Source: SCUN01 sp964343975 (GTDB lineage: Bacteria; Acidobacteriota; Vicinamibacteria; Vicinamibacterales; SCN-69-37). From it: 36,757 nt of DNA. Location of the stretch: NCBI GenBank assembly GCA_964343975.1, contig CAYFLU010000009.1, positions 1-36,757 of the forward strand, read 5' to 3'. This document shows, piece by piece, positions 23,736-32,356 of this stretch. Under the pieces are notes generated by a model. It was not told the DNA's origin. It saw nothing but the letters and a program-made list of their open reading frames with translations, and ran no database searches. The first letter of the stretch is position 1. Every line of letters begins with the position of its first letter. A program made the position numbers and the translations under genes.

Positions 23736-24067
23736 CGATGCTCATGCTGGCGCTGCGCTTTGCGCTCGAGATGGCGGCGTTGATCGCGTTCGGCTACTGG
23801 GGCTACACGGCGCATGGCGGGCCGGTGATGCGCATCGGGTTCGCGGTGCTTGCGCCCATGACCGTCGCACTGTTCTGGGGCACGTTCGTGGCGCCGAAGG
23901 CCGCGCTCTCGCTCCAGCCATGGCTCAAACAGGCCCTCGCGCTCGTTGTCTTCGCGCTCGCGTCGAGCACGCTGGCCGCGCGCGGACACGGCCGTCTGGG
24001 TCTCGTGTTTCTGATCGTCTCGGTGCTCAACGCGCTCGCGCTGATGTTCTCGACTCCGGAGCCCTGA
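23732..24067 (+). CDS. DUF2568 (YrdB-like) small membrane protein
   Basis: This 111-residue protein has four predicted transmembrane segments and the YrdB features FALEMAALIAFGYWGY, VALFWGTFVAPKA and a hydrophobic C-terminal half. Function is unknown. It starts within the stop of the VOC gene (ATGA, 23732-23735), and the methyltransferase follows after 5 bases, so the three genes likely form one unit. Confidence 0.85.
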   Translation: MTMLMLALRFALEMAALIAFGYWGYTAHGGPVMRIGFAVLAPMTVALFWGTFVAPKAALSLQPWLKQALALVVFALASSTLAARGHGRLGLVFLIVSVLNALALMFSTPEP

Positions 24068-24072
24068 CCGCC

Positions 24073-24867
24073 ATGTCTCACGAACCGAACACGATTTCCT
24101 TCAACGACGGCGCGGCGTACGAGCGCTACATGGGCGTGTGGAGCCGGCTGGCCGGCCGCGAGTTTCTGGCGTGGCTGTCGCCCTCGCGCGGGCTTCGGTG
24201 GCTGGATGTCGGCTGCGGCAACGGCGCGTTCACGTCGCTCATCGCGGAACAGTGCGCGCCGGCGTCATTGACCGGTGTGGATCCCGCGCCGGCACAACTG
24301 GCCTTCGCGCGCACACGGGAGTGGCCATGCCCAGCCGATTTCCGTGAAGGCGACGCCATGGCGCTGCCCTTCGACCCGCACAGCTTCGACATCGCGGTGA
24401 TGCCGCTCGTCCTCTTCTTCGTCCCGGATCCGGCGAAGGGCGTGGCCGAAATGGCGCGCGTCGTCCGGCCCGGCGGCTCGGTGTGTGCGTACAGTTGGGA
24501 TCTGACCGGCGGCGGCTTCCCCTACCACCTCGCTCAGGAGACGCTCCGCACGCTGGGCATCACGGTCCCGCAACCCCCAAGTAAGGACGCGGTCAGCCTC
24601 GAGCATCTTCCACGGCTGTGGCACGCGGCCGGCCTCGCCGACATTCGCACGCACGAGATCGTCGTCGCGCGCACGTTCACCAACTTCGACGACTATTGGA
24701 CGACACTGCAGGGAGGGCCGAGCTTGCAGCGCCCCCTCGCCGGTCTGACGCCGGAGGTCCACGCCACATATCAGGAGCGACTCCGGGAGCAATTGCCGAC
24801 AGACGCGCACGGACAGATCACGTACACCGCACGCGCGCACGCGGTGTGCGGACGAGTGACCCGATAG
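24073..24867 (+). CDS. Class I SAM-dependent methyltransferase
   Basis: The 264-residue protein has motif I WLDVGCGNGAF near residue 45, followed by GVDPAPAQL (acidic residue binding the SAM ribose), DAMALPF, and the post-motif FDIAVMPLVLFFVPDPAKGVAEMARVVRPGG, as in UbiE/type-11 methyltransferases. The N-terminal FNDGAAYERYMGVWSRLAG is common in bacterial members of this subgroup. The substrate is unknown. It starts 5 bases after the YrdB-like gene. Confidence 0.9.
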   Translation: MSHEPNTISFNDGAAYERYMGVWSRLAGREFLAWLSPSRGLRWLDVGCGNGAFTSLIAEQCAPASLTGVDPAPAQLAFARTREWPCPADFREGDAMALPFDPHSFDIAVMPLVLFFVPDPAKGVAEMARVVRPGGSVCAYSWDLTGGGFPYHLAQETLRTLGITVPQPPSKDAVSLEHLPRLWHAAGLADIRTHEIVVARTFTNFDDYWTTLQGGPSLQRPLAGLTPEVHATYQERLREQLPTDAHGQITYTARAHAVCGRVTR

Positions 24868-24908
24868 CGCGGCTCGCACAGGCCTGTGCTACCGTGACAA
24901 CCGGTCCC

Positions 24909-25757
24909 ATGCAGAAACTCCGCGCGGAATTCGTCAATGCCACGCTGATCGCGCTCGGCGTGCTCTCGGCCGGCATGGGCCTCAAGGGCTTCCTGCTCTC
25001 GAGCAACGTCATCGACGGCGGCGTCACGGGCGTATCGATGCTGCTCGCGAAGATCACGCCGGTGTCGCTCGCGGTGTGGATCCCGGTCGCGAATCTGCCG
25101 TTCGTCGTGATGGGGTACAAGCTGCTCGGCGCCGCGTTTGCGGTGCGGAGCACGCTGGCGATCGGCGCGCTGGCCGGCGTGCTGGCCGCGGTGCCGTATC
25201 CCGACGTTACGCATGACCTGCTCCTCACCGCCGTGTTCGGCGGCCTCTTCATCGGCGCCGGCATCGGCCTCGCCGTGCGCGGAAACGCCGTGCTCGACGG
25301 CACGGAGATCGCCGCACTCGTGATCAGCCGGCGCGCGGATCTGCTCCGCGTGAGCGACGTCATCCTCATCTTCAACGTCGTCCTCTTCATCGTGGCGATG
25401 TCGACGCTCGGCGTGAACGAGGCGCTCTACTCGATCCTCACGTACGTGGCAGCGGCCAAGACGCTCGACTTCGTGCTGTACGGCCTCGACAGCTTCGTGG
25501 CGATCTCGATCACGTCACGCGCGCACGCGGCGATCCGTGAGCGAATCACCGGCCAGCTCGGCCGCGGCGTCACGGTGTACAAGGGCTACGGCGGCCTCAG
25601 CGGCGAAGAGCGCGACATCCTCCACTGCGTCGTCACGCGGCTCGAAGTCGGCAAGGTGAAGAGCCTCGTCCGCGAATGCGACCCCGATGCGTTCATCACG
25701 ATGAGCGCGCTCACGGGCGCCGAGGGCGGGGTGATGCGCCGTCCGTCCACGCACTGA
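24909..25757 (+). CDS. YitT family membrane protein with DUF2179 domain
   Basis: The 282-residue protein has five or six transmembrane segments (to about residue 195) and a C-terminal cytoplasmic DUF2179 domain (RGVTVYKGYGGLSGEERDILHCVVTRLEV...). The N-terminal segment with SSNVIDGGVTGVSMLL is the family signature. Its function is not established; relatives are sometimes proposed as transporters. ATG at 24909 gives the usual N-terminus. Confidence 0.9.
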   Translation: MQKLRAEFVNATLIALGVLSAGMGLKGFLLSSNVIDGGVTGVSMLLAKITPVSLAVWIPVANLPFVVMGYKLLGAAFAVRSTLAIGALAGVLAAVPYPDVTHDLLLTAVFGGLFIGAGIGLAVRGNAVLDGTEIAALVISRRADLLRVSDVILIFNVVLFIVAMSTLGVNEALYSILTYVAAAKTLDFVLYGLDSFVAISITSRAHAAIRERITGQLGRGVTVYKGYGGLSGEERDILHCVVTRLEVGKVKSLVRECDPDAFITMSALTGAEGGVMRRPSTH

Positions 25758-25782
25758 GTTGCCGGCGCGCCGGCCCATCGAC

Positions 25783-26640
25783 ATGTCCACACCGTTCAGA
25801 CTTCGCACCCCCGATCACGTCCCGCTCCTCGGCGGCCTCATCACGGCGGCGCTCGTCGCCGGCTGGGGCATCACCCAAACCGGCGCCGAAATGACATTCG
25901 GGCGCCCGCAATCGACGGCCGCCCTCGGCTTCGTGATCGCACCGGTGATCGGCGTGATCTTCGGCGCCGCCATGTTCGCGCTGCAGAGCCTGCTGTTCTA
26001 CGGCATGCGTCGCGCAGGCTGGAGACCCGTCTCGAGTCCGCTCCCGGGCTGGTCCGTCCCGGCGCTTCTGGTGATCGTGATGGCGGTGCTCGTCGGGATG
26101 TTCCTGAACGGCCGCCGCACGGTCGTGGCGCGCGAGGCCGCGCGGCGACCGCGCGTGATCCAGAGTTCGCCGCGCATCACCGTGGCCACCAGCGCCCTCA
26201 CGGACCGCACACCGGCTCCGGTCCTCTTCACGCTCTTTGGCCCCGACACGCCGGAAGCGCCCGTGCTCTGGAACGGACACGACATCCTCGCGACCGTCAC
26301 CGACGAGCGGGTGGTGATCCGCACGCGCGCCGGCGACACGCTCGCATCCGCCGATCTGCACGAGTACGACTACTCACGACGCGTGCAGGCGGCGCCGGTG
26401 TGCGCCGGCGCCGACGGACGCGCGTGGCTCGCCGTGCTGGTCTCGCTGCGCGCGACCTCGCAGCGCTCCATGCTGCTTGTCTTCGACGAGAACGGCCGCG
26501 TGCAGTACCAGGAACACCTCGAGCGGCGCATCGGTCCCGACGACGTGCTCTTCACCGGCACCGTCGCCGGAAACCCGGCATTCGGCGTCGATGAAAATCC
26601 CACCAAAGTGTGGGCGTGCGAGGCCGCACCCGCACGATAG
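25783..26640 (+). CDS. Membrane protein of unknown function
   Basis: The 285-residue protein has three hydrophobic segments (about residues 15-35, 46-73 and 88-106) and then a mostly beta-rich soluble part of some 170 residues ending with Asp/Gly-rich turns. I do not recognise a family. The soluble part has no catalytic motif that I can see. ATG at 25783 is preferred to a TTG at 25759. The PAS-like gene begins 9 bases after its stop. Confidence 0.65.
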   Translation: MSTPFRLRTPDHVPLLGGLITAALVAGWGITQTGAEMTFGRPQSTAALGFVIAPVIGVIFGAAMFALQSLLFYGMRRAGWRPVSSPLPGWSVPALLVIVMAVLVGMFLNGRRTVVAREAARRPRVIQSSPRITVATSALTDRTPAPVLFTLFGPDTPEAPVLWNGHDILATVTDERVVIRTRAGDTLASADLHEYDYSRRVQAAPVCAGADGRAWLAVLVSLRATSQRSMLLVFDENGRVQYQEHLERRIGPDDVLFTGTVAGNPAFGVDENPTKVWACEAAPAR

Positions 26641-26643
26641 ACT
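26638..26643 (+). promoter_or_regulatory. Putative -10 box TAGACT, 6 bases before the PAS-like gene
   Basis: TAGACT ends six bases before the ATG at 26650. It overlaps the TAG stop of the upstream gene, so a chance contribution is possible. The same hexamer with the same spacing precedes lldD. Confidence 0.45.
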
Positions 26644-26649
26644 CGATCC

Positions 26650-27230
26650 ATGCGTGCGATCTGCGCGTGGTGCAATGCCGATCTCGGTCCGCGTCTTGGC
26701 ACGAGCAGCGACGGCCACGACATCACGCACAGCATCTGTGACACCTGCGCGCATCGCCTCTTCGACGCGCCGCATCCCACCGCACCGCCACCGCGCACGC
26801 TCGCCGCATCGGTGCGCCGCTTTCTGAACTCGCTCACCGGACCGGTCATCGCCGTCGACGAGAACGTGCGCGTCATCGACGCGAATGACGCGGCGCTTGC
26901 CACCCTCGGCACCACGCGCACGCGCGCCATCGGCGCGCTCGGCGGCGATGTCATCGCCTGCGCGAATGCCTCCCTGGCGGGCGGCTGCGGCCAGACCGCG
27001 CACTGCGCGCCGGCGTCACGCACACGCACGCCACGGGCAGCACAATCGCGCACGACACGGTGTGGATCAATCGCGCGACACCGGCGCCGGCCGAACACGC
27101 CGGCGAGGTTCGCCTCGAGCTGTCGATGCAGAAAGTGGGTCACGCCGTCCTGATGCGCCTCGACCAGATCGACGACACCACACACGACGCCGACGCACCC
27201 GACGACACCACCACGCGCACGCCGCACTAG
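26650..27230 (+). pseudogene. Zinc-finger/PAS-like protein gene with a frameshift near 27,007
   Basis: Residues 5-33 carry two CxxC pairs (CAWC, CDTC). Residues 63-119 look like a PAS domain: GPVIAVDENVRVIDANDAALATLG, then GGDVIACANASLAGGCGQTAHC, where GGCGxTxHC is a recurring motif in such sensors. Right after TAHC the frame turns Arg-rich and ends at 27153. In the frame one base earlier (from 27009) the sequence becomes protein-like again: GVTHTHATGSTIAHDTVWIN, later EVRLELSMQKVGHAVLMRLD, to a TAG at 27228-27230. A missing base around 27,007-27,008 explains both halves. It may be a true mutation or a sequencing error. Confidence 0.75.
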
Positions 27231-27254
27231 CCCTACGCGACGTCATCGCTGGGA

Positions 27255-27260
27255 TATGCT
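27255..27260 (+). promoter_or_regulatory. Putative -10 box TATGCT, 6 bases before the sensor-like gene
   Basis: TATGCT ends six bases before the GTG at 27267, in a short gap after the PAS-like gene, and does not overlap a stop codon. Confidence 0.5.
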
Positions 27261-27266
27261 CCCGGC

Positions 27267-28301
27267 GTGAGCGCTTCTCGCGAAACACGGTTCACGGCCA
27301 GCCACACCGACCGGCTGATCGCCGGCACGCGCATCGCCTTGGCCGCGTTCTCGTTGTTCGCGATCTGGCTCGATCCCGCCGAGCCCGCGCGCTACACCGA
27401 AGTGACCTACGGGCTGCACACCAGTTACGTCGGATATTCGGTAGTCGTGGCCTGGCTCGTCTGGAACCGCGTGGGCGTGACGTGGCTGCCGCTCACCACC
27501 CACGTGCTGGATCTGGCGATCTTCTCGGTCTTCCAGTACCTCACGATGGGACCGTCCAGTCCCTTCTTCGTGTACTTCGTCTTCGCGCTCTTCTGCGCGG
27601 CGCTCCGCTGGGGCTGGCGCGGCACCCTGCGCACGATCCCCGTGGTCGTTCTGGCGTTTGTGGTGATGGGCGCCTCGATGAGCCGACATCTCGGCCCAAC
27701 CAAGTTCGAGCTCAACCGCTTCATCATCCGCATCGGCTACCTCATCATGGTCGGCACATTGCTGGTCTACCTCGGCCGGCACGAAGATGATCGTCGACGG
27801 GAATTGCGGCAGCTCGCGCGATGGCCCGCGGCACGCGACATCTCCGCCGGCACGCGCACGTTCGTGGGATATGCGGCCGACCTGCTCGGCGCCGACACCA
27901 TGATCCTCTTGTGGTCTGGCGCCGACGAACCGCGTGTGACGCGCGCGGTCTGGTCCGCGCAACGCTGGACGGTCGACGCCGTGCCGGCCGCTGACGTGGA
28001 CGCCCCCGTGGCTGACGCGCTCGCAGAACACGCCTTCGTTGCGGCGGGGCCGTTCACGGGTCTGTCGCGCGTGCTCACGCAGCGCCAGCGCCCGGTCGTT
28101 GAATGGATCGGCCAGCCGTTTCATCCGGAGATCGCGCGCGAACTCACCGGGGTGTCGGCCGGATCCGCGGCGTTTCAGACCGAGCATGTCTCGGGCCGGA
28201 TCATCGCGGCTTGGCCGGATGCGGCCGGCGCGGACGTCCTGCCGCTGCTCGAAGCGGTCGCCCGCCAAATGGGCACCGCCCTCGGCAGTCGCTGGCGATA
28301 G
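27267..28301 (+). CDS. Sensor protein with membrane and GAF-like domain, lacking the expected kinase domain
   Basis: The 344-residue protein has about six transmembrane segments (residues 20-170) followed by a charged linker (GRHEDDRRRELRQLARWP) and a GAF-like sensor part (about 180-340). The final residues LEAVARQMGTAL are exactly the lead-in to the dimerisation helix of a histidine kinase, yet the protein stops five residues later. No H-box or ATPase motif follows on either strand. It is therefore probably the N-terminal part of a sensor kinase cut off near 28,290, where the opposite-strand glycosyltransferase also loses its end. It could also be a genuine kinase-less membrane protein. GTG at 27267. 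Confidence 0.65.
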   Translation: MSASRETRFTASHTDRLIAGTRIALAAFSLFAIWLDPAEPARYTEVTYGLHTSYVGYSVVVAWLVWNRVGVTWLPLTTHVLDLAIFSVFQYLTMGPSSPFFVYFVFALFCAALRWGWRGTLRTIPVVVLAFVVMGASMSRHLGPTKFELNRFIIRIGYLIMVGTLLVYLGRHEDDRRRELRQLARWPAARDISAGTRTFVGYAADLLGADTMILLWSGADEPRVTRAVWSAQRWTVDAVPAADVDAPVADALAEHAFVAAGPFTGLSRVLTQRQRPVVEWIGQPFHPEIARELTGVSAGSAAFQTEHVSGRIIAAWPDAAGADVLPLLEAVARQMGTALGSRWR

Positions 28302-29086
28302 CGATCGACAAGCGCCTTCGACCAGCGATCGCCCGTGCCGCCGATCAGCACGAGCTCCGCATTCGGAATCTTCGCCGCTTCGAACGCCTCGAAGAGGTCG
28401 TGGATGCCCTTGCGCGGGTCGATGCTCGAGATCGCGAGCACGCGAAACACATCGTCGCGCTTCTCGACCGGATGGAAATGCGCGAGATCGACGCCCGGAT
28501 GAATCACCGAGATCCGGTCGGCGGCGACGCCGTGGTCGATGAAGGTCTGCTTCGCGAGCCCCGAGTTCACGCGGATGTGATCGGCCGCGTCGATTTCGCG
28601 GAGCGCGCGCCGAATCATGGCCGGATGCAGGAACGACGGCCCCGGCGCGCCCACGCGCGCATATTCGGCGGCCATCACGCGCGCCAGGTGACTCACGTGC
28701 GTGTTGAGGCTCGTGAGCACCGTCTTCGTGCCCTGCGGCCGCACGCGCGCGAACGTCGTCGCGCACTGCGCCATCACGCCATCGAGCAGTGCCGGCGGCG
28801 TGATCATGCCGGCCACGCGCGTGTCGAAGTCGACATCCGAGAGGAGCGTCAGCCAGTCTTGCCGTCGCCGCAGCACGGGCGTGGCGAGAATCGCCTCGAA
28901 CACGCGCGCGCGCAGCGATCCCGCGAACGGCACGTTCACCGCGGCGCCGATGCCGGGCGGCACGAAGCGGCTGTAGACCGTGGCCTGCGGCGTCGACGCG
29001 AGCGCGTGCGTCATCAGCCGCAGAAACTCCCCCTGGCCACCGTGCCCGTACCGCGCGTTGGCGGCAAAGGCGATCGCCGCACTCAC
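28175..29086 (-). CDS. Glycosyltransferase family 4-like protein, C-terminally truncated
   Basis: The N-terminal domain reads as GT4: IAFAANARYGHGGQGEFLRLM with a Gly-rich donor/acceptor loop, then IRVNSGLAKQTFIDHGV, ISVIHPGVDLAHFHP and RVLAISSIDPRKGIHDLFEA, ending with LVLIGGTGDRWSKALVDRYR. After that point the normal second half, with the E-x7-E donor-binding motif, is missing; the remaining 40 residues (encoded below about 28,290) overlap the sensor gene and look like shadow sequence. GT4 enzymes are usually 350-400 residues; this has about 265 recognisable. It probably is non-functional or misjoined. The GTG at 29086 overlaps the potassium-channel stop as GTGA. Confidence 0.7.
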   Translation of the reverse strand: MSAAIAFAANARYGHGGQGEFLRLMTHALASTPQATVYSRFVPPGIGAAVNVPFAGSLRARVFEAILATPVLRRRQDWLTLLSDVDFDTRVAGMITPPALLDGVMAQCATTFARVRPQGTKTVLTSLNTHVSHLARVMAAEYARVGAPGPSFLHPAMIRRALREIDAADHIRVNSGLAKQTFIDHGVAADRISVIHPGVDLAHFHPVEKRDDVFRVLAISSIDPRKGIHDLFEAFEAAKIPNAELVLIGGTGDRWSKALVDRYRQRLPRAVPIWRATASSSGRTSAPAASGQAAMIRPETCSV

Positions 29087-30078
29087 GACGGGCGCTCCAC
29101 GCGCTCGAACTGATGCAGCCGGCCGATGTCGGCGCGCAGGCGCGATCCGTCACCATCGCGCTGATACGGCGACACAAAACGCGCGCCCCACACGATCTCG
29201 TCGAACCGGTAGGACGACCGCGCGTGCACCGTCTGCGCAAACGTGTCGTCGATGCCCGAGAGCAGAATCAGCAACTCGGCCTCACCATGCGCGAGATCCT
29301 CGGGCGTCCTGCCCTTGAGCGGGCTGTCGTCACCGATCGGATGCACGATCGTCCACACGGTCGGAAAGAACGTGACGGAATTGCGCTCGAGCGGCAGCGT
29401 GTAGAACCGCCGCACGCGCCCACCGCGATGATCGGGCTCCACCTGACTGAACAACACCTGCGCTTCGAGCTGGATCAGCTGATTGCGCCGGCGATTCGCG
29501 ATCCGGAACTGCAGGCTCTCGCCGCCCTGATACGGCGCCACGATCGCATTCCGGCTGAACACAATCGACGTCGTCGGCCGCGAGAACCGCGCGAAGAGCA
29601 GGCCGGTGGCAAGCGCCTGAAACATCAGCCCCACCAGGGCCTCGACCGTGACGATCTCGTTCGGCCAGAGACCGTTCGGCCCGATCTGGCCGTAACCGAT
29701 CGTGGCGAACGTCTGCACCGAGAAGAAGAACGCGCGCCCGAACGTGCCGCCGAGCATCTCGGCGCCCTGCCCGACGAGCGCGTCGGGCCCGCACAACACG
29801 AAGAGCCCCGCAAACAGCAGATTCAGCAGGAAGTAGATCGCGACGACGAACCCGAGAAACACGGGCCAGCGCATCGTGAGCAGCTGCTGATACGGCGCGA
29901 TCGTCTCGAGCACACCGAGGCCGGTGCGCGTGACGTTGAACGTGCCGTCGCGATTGAGAAGACGCTCGCGGCTCTCGCGACCGACGACGCTGCCGAAGCC
30001 GAGGTCACGGTCGCGCGCTTGCTCGTCGGCCGTCGTGCGGGGCGCCAGCGGACTGGCTTCGAATTCGCGCTCGGCCAT
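29083..30078 (-). CDS. KirBac-type inward-rectifier potassium channel
   Basis: The 331-residue protein has two membrane helices (about residues 70-95 and 141-165) around a pore helix and the selectivity filter TIGYG (126-130). The N-terminal helix has APYQQLLTMRWPVF, the slide helix region of KirBac channels. After the second helix come SRPTTSIVFSRNAIVAPYQGGESLQFRIANRRRNQL and a long beta-rich cytoplasmic domain, as in KirBac1.1 and Kir3.1. It should conduct potassium across the inner membrane under control of ligands or lipids. ATG at 30078 is chosen because a TACAAT box sits eight bases upstream and longer frames run into the divergent gene. It is divergent from the sortilin gene with only 37 bases between starts. 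Confidence 0.92.
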   Translation of the reverse strand: MAEREFEASPLAPRTTADEQARDRDLGFGSVVGRESRERLLNRDGTFNVTRTGLGVLETIAPYQQLLTMRWPVFLGFVVAIYFLLNLLFAGLFVLCGPDALVGQGAEMLGGTFGRAFFFSVQTFATIGYGQIGPNGLWPNEIVTVEALVGLMFQALATGLLFARFSRPTTSIVFSRNAIVAPYQGGESLQFRIANRRRNQLIQLEAQVLFSQVEPDHRGGRVRRFYTLPLERNSVTFFPTVWTIVHPIGDDSPLKGRTPEDLAHGEAELLILLSGIDDTFAQTVHARSSYRFDEIVWGARFVSPYQRDGDGSRLRADIGRLHQFERVERPS

Positions 30079-30086
30079 GCCCAGCG

Positions 30087-30092
30087 ATTGTA
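30087..30092 (-). promoter_or_regulatory. Putative -10 box TACAAT, 8 bases before the potassium-channel start
   Basis: On the minus strand TACAAT, a near-consensus -10 hexamer, ends eight bases before the ATG at 30078, leaving at most a couple of bases of leader. Confidence 0.5.
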
Positions 30093-30102
30093 CGCGGGCT
30101 GC

Positions 30103-30108
30103 TATAGT
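30103..30108 (+). promoter_or_regulatory. Putative extended -10 box TGCTATAGT, 7 bases before the sortilin start
   Basis: TATAGT is preceded by TGC (extended -10) and ends seven bases before the GTG at 30116. It lies back to back with the minus-strand box for the potassium channel. Confidence 0.55.
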
Positions 30109-30115
30109 TCCGCGC

Positions 30116-32332
30116 GTGCGACTGCTGCTCTCGGTGCTGCTCGGTGTGTGGTTCGTGCAAACGCCCGGCACGACGGCGATGCATCCGATCGATCCGCTCG
30201 TGCTGAACGCGCTGCACTGGCGGAGTGTGGGGCCGGAATACGGCACGCAAGAACGGAGCGGCGACGCCGTGCGCGGACGCGGCGGCCGGTCCATCGCCAC
30301 GAGCGGCGTGCGCGGGCGCCCCAACGAGGGCTACTTCGGCGCAGCCGGCGGCGGGCTCTGGAAAACCACCGATGCCGGCGCCTCGTGGACGCCGGTGACC
30401 GACGGACAGGTACACAGCGCGTCGGTCGGCGCGGTCGCCGTGTCCGAGTCGAATCCCGACGTCGTGTACATCGGCATGGGCGAGTCGTGCATCCGCGGCA
30501 ACGCGATGTCGGGCGACGGCGTCTACAAATCCACCGACGCGGGCCGCACCTGGGCACACGTCGGCTTTACCGATGCACCGGTCATCTCGAAGATCCGCAT
30601 TCATCCAACCAATCCCGACATCGTCTTCGTCGCCGCCTTCGGCAAGATGAGCGCGCCGAGCGAACAGCGCGGCGTGTTCAAGACCACCGACGGCGGCAGG
30701 ACGTGGCGCAAAGTGCTCTATCGCGATCCGAAGAGCGGCGCGATCGACGTCGCGATCGACCGGTCGCAACCGAACGTGATGTACGCGGCGCTGTGGGAAG
30801 CCTTCCGACTCGAATACACGATGTCGAGCGGCGGTCCCGGCAGCGGCCTCTTCCGCAGCACCGACGGCGGCGAAACATGGACCGAGATCACACGCCGGCC
30901 CGGTCTCCCCGCCGGCATCGACGGCAAGATCGGCATCGCCATCTCGGGCGCCGATCCCCATCGCGTCTGGGCCATCGTCGAGAATACCGACGGCGGGCTG
31001 TTCCGCTCAGACGACGACGGCGCGACGTGGACGCTCGTGAACGGCGGCCGCAACATCCGGCAGCGCGCGTTCTACTACACGCACATCACGGCTGACCCGA
31101 AGGATCGCAACACGATCTACGTGCTGAACGTCGGGCTCTGGAAATCAACCGATGGCGGCCGCACGCTCGAGAACTTCGCCTTCGGCGACTCGCACGACCT
31201 CTGGATCGATCCCGACAACCCGCGCCACATGCTGCACTCGATGGACGGCGGCGGCGCGGTGACATCGGATGGTGGCGCGAACTGGAGCCTGCGCGACTAC
31301 CCGACGGCGCAGTACTACCACGTGGCCGCCACTGCGCATCTGCCCTACCAGATCTGCGGCGCGCATCAGGACGGCTCCTCCGTGTGCGTGTCGAGCGACC
31401 CGCGCTCGCGCATCGCGCCCTACACCGTCGGCGGCCGCGAGCCCGGCGCCGTCGCGCCGGATCCGAAGAACACCGACGTGTTCTTCGCCGGCGGCAACAA
31501 CGGTCTCTTCCTCGAGCGCCTCAACGTGCGCACCGGCGACTCGCGCGAAGTCGGCCCGTATCCGCTCATCTTCTCGGGCATGCCCTCGAGCGCACTGGTC
31601 GAGCGCATTCAGTGGACGTTCCCGATCGTGTTCTCCCCCGTGGATCCGCGCGTGCTCTACACCGCCACACAGCACGTGTGGAAGAGCACGACGCAAGGCG
31701 ACGACTGGACGCGCATCAGCGGCGACCTCACGCGTCACGATCCGTCGACGATGGGCGACTCGGGCGGACCGATCACGCACGACATGAACAGCCCCGAGGT
31801 CTACGCCACCGTCTTCGCACTGGGCCCGGGCAAGACCGACGTCAACGTGCTCTGGGCCGGCTCGGACGACGGCGTCGTGCAGGTCACGCGCAACGGCGGC
31901 ACGAGTTGGACGAACGTGACCCCGAAGGCCATGCCCGCGTTCGGCCGGGTGAGCGCGATCGATCCGTCGCGCTTCGACGCGGCCTCGGCCTACGTCGCGG
32001 TGAAGCGGCCGCTGCTCGACGACATGGCGCCGTACATCTTCCGCACGCACGACTTCGGCGCCACATGGACGACGATCACGACAGGGCTGCCGGCCGGCGA
32101 CTACGTGCACGTGGTGCGCGAGGATCCGGTGCGGCGCGGCATGCTCTACGCGGGCACCCAGCACGGCGTCTATCTGTCGTTCGATGACGGCGCGCACTGG
32201 CAGCCGCTCTCGCTCACCCTCCCCGACGTGCCCGTCGTCGATCTGATCGTGGTCCGCAACGACGTCGTGATCGCCACCCACGGCCGCGGCTTCTACATCC
32301 TCGACAACGTCGGTCCGCTTCGCCAGCAGTAG
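30116..32332 (+). CDS. Exported sortilin/VPS10-type BNR propeller protein, 738 residues
   Basis: The GTG at 30116 gives a good signal peptide (MRLLLSVLLGVWFVQT). The rest is BNR/Asp-box propeller throughout: TTDAGASW, STDAGRTW, TTDGGRTW, STDGGETW and DDDGATW, ending with DLIVVRNDVVIATHGRGFYIL, the usual end of a sortilin-type propeller. It lacks the extra C-terminal beta/helical region of the 1,121-residue relative and the FKBP domain of the other. Exported, probably a binding or scaffold protein; any enzymatic role is unproven. It follows a 37-base divergent promoter gap shared with the potassium channel. Confidence 0.9.
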   Translation: MRLLLSVLLGVWFVQTPGTTAMHPIDPLVLNALHWRSVGPEYGTQERSGDAVRGRGGRSIATSGVRGRPNEGYFGAAGGGLWKTTDAGASWTPVTDGQVHSASVGAVAVSESNPDVVYIGMGESCIRGNAMSGDGVYKSTDAGRTWAHVGFTDAPVISKIRIHPTNPDIVFVAAFGKMSAPSEQRGVFKTTDGGRTWRKVLYRDPKSGAIDVAIDRSQPNVMYAALWEAFRLEYTMSSGGPGSGLFRSTDGGETWTEITRRPGLPAGIDGKIGIAISGADPHRVWAIVENTDGGLFRSDDDGATWTLVNGGRNIRQRAFYYTHITADPKDRNTIYVLNVGLWKSTDGGRTLENFAFGDSHDLWIDPDNPRHMLHSMDGGGAVTSDGGANWSLRDYPTAQYYHVAATAHLPYQICGAHQDGSSVCVSSDPRSRIAPYTVGGREPGAVAPDPKNTDVFFAGGNNGLFLERLNVRTGDSREVGPYPLIFSGMPSSALVERIQWTFPIVFSPVDPRVLYTATQHVWKSTTQGDDWTRISGDLTRHDPSTMGDSGGPITHDMNSPEVYATVFALGPGKTDVNVLWAGSDDGVVQVTRNGGTSWTNVTPKAMPAFGRVSAIDPSRFDAASAYVAVKRPLLDDMAPYIFRTHDFGATWTTITTGLPAGDYVHVVREDPVRRGMLYAGTQHGVYLSFDDGAHWQPLSLTLPDVPVVDLIVVRNDVVIATHGRGFYILDNVGPLRQQ

Positions 32333-32344
32333 CGCGGCCACTGC

Positions 32345-32350
32345 TATAGT
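32345..32350 (+). promoter_or_regulatory. Putative extended -10 box TGCTATAGT, 6 bases before a membrane gene
   Basis: TATAGT, again with TGC in front, ends six bases before the ATG at 32357. The stretch CTGCTATAGTTC is almost identical to the one before the sortilin gene at 30101. Confidence 0.6.
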
Positions 32351-32356
32351 TCGGCC

